A stretch of DNA of 64,000 bases, from NCBI GenBank assembly GCA_001692895.1, contig KV748222.1, forward strand, positions 464,683 through 528,682. The letters run 5' to 3'. The translations under genes and the position numbers were made by a program. Source of the stretch: Cenococcum geophilum 1.58. Its lineage: Eukaryota > Ascomycota > Dothideomycetes > Gloniales > Gloniaceae. This document shows positions 56,777 to 64,000 of this stretch, in pieces (within the stretch, counting starts at the first letter, position 1; each line of letters starts with the position of its first letter). Under the pieces are notes generated by a model. It searched no databases and was not told where the DNA came from. It worked only from the letters and a program-made list of their open reading frames with translations.

Positions 56777-59700
56777 ATGGCAGATACAAGCAAGTAAATT
56801 AGCGAAGGTCAAAAAAAGTAGAGCTAAGGAGTTAACCTCACGTCTATAGACGACGTTAACGACTATATTAATTTCAAAATCCTTAAATACGGACACTATA
56901 AGCTTCTAAATAACGACCTATAGGAGTAATATAAGGAAGACTTTATGGACTTTACGGAAGCTATTCTTAAGGCTTATAACCCTACTACCATCCATAACCT
57001 ACGAACCCTTTTACGTCACTAAGGTATATAGGTTAAAAAGGATAAACGAGTTACTGTTATATGGTCCTTATACAACATAATACAGGAGGAGGACCAAATA
57101 GAATAGACTAAAGAGAAAATCCTAGACCAGGTTAAAGCTACTAATAATCTCTCTGCTTCTCCTAAACTTAATGGCATTACTAGCCTTATACCTAACCTAC
57201 TTAACCAAATTCGTCCTATAAACCTAAGCGATTTTAGAATTAATCTTACGGGCTAAAGTATACCCAGTACCCAAGTTACGGACCATAATACCCCCGTAAA
57301 CTAAAATACGGACCAAAACCCTTCCGTCACCAAAGCCACAAATCTATAACCTACCTAAGTTATAGATCCGCAAGCCACATATCCGTAAACTATATATCCG
57401 CAAGCTATATATCCGTAAGCTATAGATCTATAAGTTATAGATCCATAACGTACCTAAGCAAAGACCTACAGTAAGGAACTAGCTAACCTAGCTAAGCTCT
57501 ATACCGACGAATCTAAGTACAGCAGTAAAAATAACAATTTTAACTTTAAACTAACCATCTTTACGGACCTTTACCAAAAGGCTAATATTCCTAAACAAGA
57601 GTTTAGCCAAGCCTACTCTACTATGCTGCGCGGCCTAGCACTCGACTATTACTACACCAACCTCAAAAGTAACCCCCTTAGTATTCCCTTTAATAAGCTA
57701 TATAAGGCTACCCGCAACTACTTTAAAGGACCGGAATATAAGCGTAATATTCTTACCCAATAGAATACGACCAAGCTATAGACTGTAATTAATAAGAATA
57801 CTAAAAAATCGACTATAGAGTGCCTGCAAATTCTTATCAAAGACCTCCGGCACCTATAGCACGGCCTTAACGCCAAGCTTCAAACAGACGACTTCCTGCA
57901 TAACAAACTTATTACGGCCTGCCAGGAAGTAGAGCCCTATAAGTACGCCTATTATAAGCCTACAAACACCTTAGCTGGCCTTATTAACGATTTACGGTCC
58001 TCTATTATAATATATAAAGTCTTAAACCTACTAGGCAGCACTTAAGCCTTTACTACGGATATTTAATATCCGTAAACAGACTTAAACGTCTACTTTACGG
58101 ACCGCCGTTACTACTAGTAGCACTTATACTGACCAAGTCCCCATAACCCCCGCAGCAACCCCCGTATAAAAATATACCCCCATAGATAAACCAGCCAGAA
58201 GTGCTTCGTATGCGGTAAGAAAGGATATTAGTCTATAAGGCATACCCGGGAAGAACGTAACAAGTTAAGGAAGAGACTTAATAGCCATATTAACCAATTT
58301 ATTTTAGAATACAAAGGAGAGAAAGCAGAAGAGCCCCCTAATAAGTTAATAGAAGCCCTTATAATTGACTTTAACTTAGACACTTAGAAATAAGAGACCT
58401 TAAAGACATTCCTAACCACTTTTAGACCTTTTACGGACAGCTAAGCCTTTAATATTACAACCATATTAGCTAACCGTTCCTTTATATACTTAGTTACGCC
58501 CAAAAACCATTCCACAAGCACCCCCGTTATAGACGTTATAGATTATAAGCAGGACCTATTTGCATATATCACTATAGAACGCTATACCCCTAAGGAATTC
58601 TACGGTGTTATAATCGACACAAATGCCTCTAAGAAGTCTACTATAGACTATAGACAACACCTCGCATATAGGACCACCGCAAATAACAATACGGATATTA
58701 ATATTACGCAAACTAGGGCCATAAACGTCTAATTCGGCATTAGCTTAACTGCATTAATTAGATCAGTTGCAGTTAAGACCCTAATTAGCCTAGTTAACTT
58801 CCATATAGTAAAAGCAGACACCCCTTTCTTACTCTACCTTACGGACATAGATAGGTTATAGGTATACTACAATAATATTACAGACACCCTAATTAGCCCC
58901 ACAACTGCTCCAGAAAGCAAGCATATTACCCTACTAATTATATAATAATTTGGACACCCGTTCCTTATATAGGGAGAGACTTTATAAACCTACATTTAGA
59001 AATCTTTTAACTATAACCCGTGCTACCTTACTAGTACAGAAATCTACCGTCTATACCGCCGTTTTAGCCACCTATTAGCCGAAAAGCTATATAGAGTCCT
59101 TAAACGCTCTAGACACAACAATATTAATAGGAAGGCAGTTAATTACCTAACTAAATACTGCTCCTTTTGCCAGAAATACAAACGTTCCCTAGGCCGATTT
59201 AAGTTTACCCTTTATAAGGACCTTAACTTCAACTACTTAGTATACGTAGACATTATATACATTAATGGCAGCCTAGTATTATATATAATTAACAAGGCAA
59301 CCCACTACTAAGCCACCCGTTAATTATAAAATATATCCATAAAGCACACTTAGGATATTTTACGGACCTACTAGATTAACACATATATTAGACCCCCTAA
59401 GTATATCACCCATAACGCCAGTAGGAACTTTATTAGTAAGGAATTCTAGCAGTATACTACGGCCATAGCTATATTAACAAAAGCTATCCTAGTTAAGGCA
59501 TATTAGTCTATTAGGCTTATTAAGCAAGCTTACCTAGCCTTACGGAGAGCTTATTAGATTATTACAGACAAATATAAGGATATTTAAAAGGAACTAGCTT
59601 TACAAATGGCCGTAAAAGCCGTTAATAACACCGCTAGCCCTAACGGACTAGTACCTACCCTCTTAGTTTATGGAGCCTACCTAAGGATAAGCAGCCTAGG

Positions 59701-61800
59701 CCCTCCTGCCCCATCTATTACGGAACGGGTAGCTATAATACGGAAGGCAATGGCCAAAATAGTTAAATTACAGGCCAAATAAACTGTTAATAACGCCCTA
59801 CACTACCGTAACGGACCTAATACGACCTTAGTATATAACCTCCCGCTTAACTCTAAAGTCCTTATATAGCGTAAAAGCGGCAGCTAGAATAGACCCTATC
59901 GCCTACTAGCCATAGAAAATGAGACATACTGCGTACAGCTTCCTAGCGGGCTAATTAGCTTTAGAAGTATGTCCGTAAAACCCTACTTTCGGCCCAAAAA
60001 TACCTATAATATTAAGCTAGACAAACTAGAAGTAACTGCTAAACTAGATAAACTAGAAATAACTGCCAAATTAGATAAACTAGAGGCACCCTTGCCTACC
60101 CTAGAGGTCCCCTAAAAACCCACTAAACCTACTAAACCTACTATAAAGCATAGCCAAGGACGCCCCCGTAAGAATCCCGTAATAAAGAACTACCTAACCT
60201 CCGTAGGTACATCCGCAAAGCAATCTCCGCCTGCGGATATATTAGTTCTAGTATAGGAAACCCCTTTTATGGACTTACGGCGTAAAGAAATCAACGGACT
60301 ACTTAAAAAGGGTATCTTTGCGATTATAACGGAGAGAGACGTTCCGTAAGGCGTCCGTATATTTAACTTACACTTTATTAATAAAATTAAGCACCCTAGT
60401 ACTAATAAAGCCTTTAAGAAATTAAGGCTTATTATATAAGCTTATAACGACTAGGGAAAGGACCTAGTCCTTATACAATCGCCTATAATTTAACGGGTCA
60501 ATTAACGGATTATACTTATACTTACGCCTAGACTATAGTAAACCAAATCCATAGCCCTTTACTTACGGGATATCTTACAAGCCTACATATAGTCTAATAC
60601 CTACCTAAGTAAGAATATCTTTATATGACCACCCTATAAGCTTAACCTATAACTAGGAATAATTTTACAGGTCGTAAAACCTCTTTACGGAGTACTAAAA
60701 GCCAGAAACCATTAGTTTAAGACATACTACCAACACCACGTTAGTAAACTTAAAATAGAACAGTTAACCTACAACCCCTACCTCCTATACAGCCCATTAA
60801 ACGGCCTTAGTATTATTAGACTCTAAACAGATAATACCCTCTTCTTAGCAGACTGGATATTTATAGACGCTAAAGAGACTAAACTATAAAAAGCTAAGTT
60901 CCTAACAAAGCTATAAAAGCAGTTAACTAAGCAGACTCTAATTAAGTTTAATAGAGGCTTAATTATATAAAAGGGCAACTTAATCTAGCTAACCTAGGAA
61001 CGCTAAGCTTAAAACCTAAAGCTTATTATAGTAAAGCCTATGGACCTCACTAGTTCCCATAAAGAGACCCATAAGACCGTAAATATAAAGGACTAATACG
61101 CTGTACAGCGTGTAAGAGGCGCCTATATTGCCACAGTCTGTCAACCTAAATCTGCCTACGATCTGTCCTTTACGGCCCAGGTAGTAGACCTATAAGAAGA
61201 AAATATTAAGCAGCTTAATAAGCGTATTTAGTGGTAAATTAACAATGCAGTAAGGGGACTTACTTTTATACCACTAGACCTAAATTCCCTTAGCCTACTG
61301 GTATTTATAGATGCATTTTTTACTAATAATAAAAACCTATTATCACAAATCGGCTTTATAATTATACTTTTGGACCATAATTAGGACGCAAATATACTGT
61401 ATTGGTCTTTAATTAAGTGCAAATAAGTAACCCATAGTATACTAGCTTCTAAACTATATACACTAGCTTATAGATTTAATATAGCAGCCGTAATTAAATT
61501 AACGGTCTAGAAGATTCTATAACTGGAGTAGTTACCCCTGGTTTTATACACCGATTTAAAGTCCCTTTATGACTGCCTAGTTAAACTAGGTACGATATAA
61601 GAGAAGAGGCTCATAGTCGACCTAATATACTTACGTCAGGCCTATAAACAACGTAAGATTACGGAGGTTAAATAGATCAGCAGCGGAGATAACCTAGTAG
61701 ACGCCATAACTAAGGCAAAGCCGTGTTAAGCTCTTAAAACCCTAATTAATATAAATAAGCTCAACCTAAAGGTTATAGAATAGGTAGAGCGAGACTAACG
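56777..61800 (+). pseudogene. Copia gag-pol pseudogene
   Basis: The ATG at 56777 opens a gag region. A zinc-knuckle relic KCFVCGKKGY is near 58200, RRFSHLLAEKLYRVL (GAG-pre-integrase) near 59055, and CSFCQKYKRSLGRFKFTL then YVDIIYINGSLVL (integrase) at 59160-59290. SKEF and ALRRAY are near 59440-59550. The reverse transcriptase reads VVKPLYGVLKARNH near 60670 and DNTLFLADWIF near 60830. RNase H is FIDAFFTNNKNLLSQIGF near 61310. Stops at former Trp and Gln codons make it dead. Confidence 0.8.
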
Positions 61801-62048
61801 GAGTATTTACGGTTCAGCTACGGCCCGTCAGAAGGCCGTATGGTGCATTCACGGCCAGTTAAAAGGCCATACAGTTCATTTTACGGACCGTAAGCAGGAC
61901 TTACGGCCAGCTTAGAGCACCATTTGGAAGGCAGCCTAGACGGCACCTTGGGGGAGATTTCCTATATATTTTCCTTTGTATTTTATGGTTTTATTAAAGC
62001 AATTACGGAGGCTATATATAGGTGGTTTTATTTTTTAAGTACCGCCAG

Positions 62049-62316
62049 TATATAATTACAGCACCTATTATACTAACCGCGTGCTTACGCATTCGGTACA
62101 CCAGGTACGCGTTTACGCGTTTAGTACACCAACCACTCGCTTACGCGTCTAGTACACTTATAAAGCACTAACTAATTAGGGGGGAGGTGCATCAGTATAT
62201 AGACCACATAGTCTGCTTTATATAATTAACAGTCACCATCTAAACAAGCATATAATACTATATGTATTTCGTGCCCGTGGATACGACTTACTTATACTAT
62301 TAAGTTAGTACGAACA
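62049..62316 (+). repeat. 3' LTR of the copia element
   Basis: 268-bp direct repeat of 56029-56296, with additional CA-to-TA changes, for example GGTGCA to AGTACA. Confidence 0.9.
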
Positions 62317-63450
62317 AGATCTTAAGGAGGGAGATAAAGTATAGCTACTATACAAAAATTTTAAGAGTTAACAACTAAGTAAGAAGTTAAACTACGTTAA
62401 ACTAGGACCTTTTAAAATTATATAGAAAATTTTATTAGTTATATTTAAATTGAACCTACTAGCTAGGATAAAGATCTACCCTATATAGCATATTATAATG
62501 CTAGAGCCAGTATATAGAAATATTAAGCCACTGGTCTATAAAGCAGATATATATAGAGAACAAGAGGAAGATAAATAGTAAGTTTTAAAGATCGTTAGTT
62601 ATAAGAACGTAGATAATAAAATATAGTACGAAGTAAAGTAGATAGGCTATGACGAGATTACCTAGGAGCTATTAAAGAACCTAAAGAACGCTATAGGAAA
62701 GGTATAGGAGTATTAGAAGAGAAAAGGTTAGGTAATATTAATAAAGAAGAATTGCTAAAGAATAAGTTACCTAAGGGGGACCCAGGAAGAGTAACTGCTA
62801 AACTACTTAAAGTTGTTTCCTTCTCTATTGGGAGAAAATCCGTTCTTTTATTACTAAGTTCCTATAGACCTTATTCTATAAGTTTCTACTCCTTAAAATA
62901 AACCTTCTTGCGAACTTTTTTAAGACGAAGTAGATAGGTAGACACCGTAATACAAGTATTTAGGGCCTTTTATTCCGTATTTTAAGAACGCTTAAGCTCT
63001 ATAAGGGCCTACGCTAAGTTACTATTAAGCTTTATAGCAGTAGATTAAATATAAAACCCTATAATAAATTACTTAGGGAACTTAGAGACTATTAAAAGTT
63101 ATAAAACGCGTATACTTAGCGTTAGAAGTAAAGCAAACATTACAAGATAATTAGATGTTTGCTTTAGTGCACTCTAAATAAAAAAAGGGTTACTAAGATA
63201 AAGGACTCGCTAATATAATATAAACTAACCCCTCTTTTAAACAACAAGAATACGGAGATAGCATTATTTTACTAAGTAATAATATTATAGCAATAGTACG
63301 GGCATAACGTTGCGCGTATAAAAAAGAAGAGGCTTTAGGCATTATAAGTAATAATATTAACTAAATTAATTAGATGGATATTATACCTCTAGTAAATAAC
63401 TTAGAAATACTAGGTATCTTTAAGGATAAAGATAAAGATAAGGGAGATAG

Positions 63451-63870
63451 TGTTACGAACGCTTTAAATATAATATTATAACTACTTAGAGAAGAGTTAG
63501 AAGAAGCTAGTTAGTTAATATAAGCATAGTTTAGGATAGAACCCGTAGAACTATATAACAAGAAATAGTAGCCAAGGTTATATAATGTGCTATATATTAA
63601 ACGAGAGGAATAAGAGGAACTTATATACCTTATATATAACACGTATATTATATATAAGAAGGATTTTATAGGAGTACGGTTGTGTATTTAAGGACCCTTA
63701 GTCCCTACCTAGATAGTTCCTTTCTTATAGTAATTCTTAGAATATAATTAGAGTTAATCTGTTAGGCAACCACTCCACCAGTTATTATTACGTTGTTAAC
63801 TTACTGTAATACCTATATACCTAGCCCATTAACGAGTCCACCGTAGTTCCTACTATAAGGCTCCGTTATA
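63451..63870 (+). repeat. 3' LTR of Gypsy copy B
   Basis: Begins with intact TGTTACG; ends GTTATA (from GTTACA). Confidence 0.9.
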
Positions 63871-64000
63871 CCTAAGGTATAACCCCTATATATTCTAAAG
63901 ACTTAAAAGTAACTACCCTAAATTTCTTATTAGGCCCTTTAATCTTCTAACTTAAAGCGATCGGCTATAATATAAGAAGTAATATAAACCTTATATAAAT
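63871..64000. other. RIP-degraded flank of Gypsy copy B
   Basis: AT-rich DNA continuing the same compartment as 49208-49326 before the Gypsy insertion. Nothing recognisable in this short stretch. Confidence 0.4.

Larger units (their letters stand above)
56029..62316 (+). mobile_element. Ty1/copia LTR retrotransposon (6,288 bp), nested in Gypsy copy B
   Basis: LTRs of 268 bp bound it and a perfect 5-bp target duplication AGATC flanks it (56024-56028 and 62317-62321). Copy A shows the uninterrupted site. The LTR begins TATATAATTACAGC (from TG) and ends GTACGAACA. Coding order is gag, zinc knuckle, GAG-pre-integrase, integrase, reverse transcriptase, RNase H, the copia order. Heavily RIP-mutated. 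Confidence 0.9.
49800..63450 (+). pseudogene. Gypsy gag-pol pseudogene of copy B (interrupted)
   Basis: All domains of a chromovirus polyprotein can be followed across frames, but stops at former Trp/Gln codons occur every few residues. The stretch 51000-52850, between the zinc knuckle and the protease, is predicted to encode a Lys/Glu/Arg-rich region I cannot assign. It also exists in copy A. The reading is cut by the solo LTR at 53397 and the copia element at 56029. Confidence 0.75.
49327..63870 (+). mobile_element. Gypsy LTR retrotransposon (chromovirus), copy B, with two nested insertions
   Basis: LTRs of 420 bp bound the element and a perfect 5-bp target duplication CCTAA flanks it (49322-49326 and 63871-63875). 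Subtracting the solo LTR and the copia element leaves an internal region of about 7.16 kb, the same as copy A, so the two are full-length members of one family in opposite orientation. Order on +: gag with CCHC relic (near 50800), unassigned 2-kb stretch, protease (ALVDS near 52935), reverse transcriptase (YFNNIIIYL near 54150), RNase H, VDALSRKA near 54925, integrase (SDRDLRFVAVF near 55590), then after the copia element the chromodomain (62600-62730). Confidence 0.9.

Overview
This window looks like a filamentous ascomycete (Pezizomycotina) genome. The evidence is short introns of 48 to 132 bp with GT-AG ends, gene families typical of these fungi (SesA-NACHT-WD40, HET domain, AsaB-like hydroxylase), and AT-rich retrotransposons whose reading frames are full of C-to-T and G-to-A stops, the signature of repeat-induced point mutation (RIP). 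A leotiomycete is possible, but I cannot fix the species from sequence alone.

Layout. 1-14 kb is mostly ordinary gene space: a pseudokinase running off the left edge, about 5 kb without a convincing gene, a divergent pair (COG8 and a UBE2O-like E2/E3 ubiquitin enzyme), an AsaB/CmcJ-type hydroxylase, and a possible decayed mitochondrial bL34 gene. 14.8-32.1 kb is a run of three innate-immunity (STAND/NLR-type) genes. The first is split by an 11-kb hAT transposon that itself carries a nested 8.0-kb Gypsy element. The second is a coiled-coil gene with apparent lesions. The third is a SesA-NACHT-WD40 gene with nearly identical 126-bp WD repeats and two opposite 1-bp frameshifts. 34.4-36.4 kb holds an intact two-exon gene of a conserved fungal family with a long upstream region.

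39-47 kb is a gene graveyard. It has a HET-domain pseudogene and an inverted partial copy of it around a Tc1/mariner relic, then a secreted Hsp70-like gene with two nonsense codons. That gene is also cut by a 1,775-bp Mutator-like element with a perfect 9-bp target duplication. The element is a nested palindrome: terminal inverted repeats outside, minisatellite arrays in opposite orientation inside, and a Harbinger-like MITE at the centre.

47-64 kb is RIP-degraded transposon DNA: a complete Fot1/Pogo element, then a second copy of the same Gypsy family in the opposite orientation to the first, with a young-looking solo LTR and a 6.3-kb Ty1/copia element nested inside it. For most of these elements I could read both ends and the target-site duplications, so the insertion order can be reconstructed. 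The most interesting parts are the immune-gene cluster bracketed by inverted Gypsy copies and the layered palindromic Mutator-like element.
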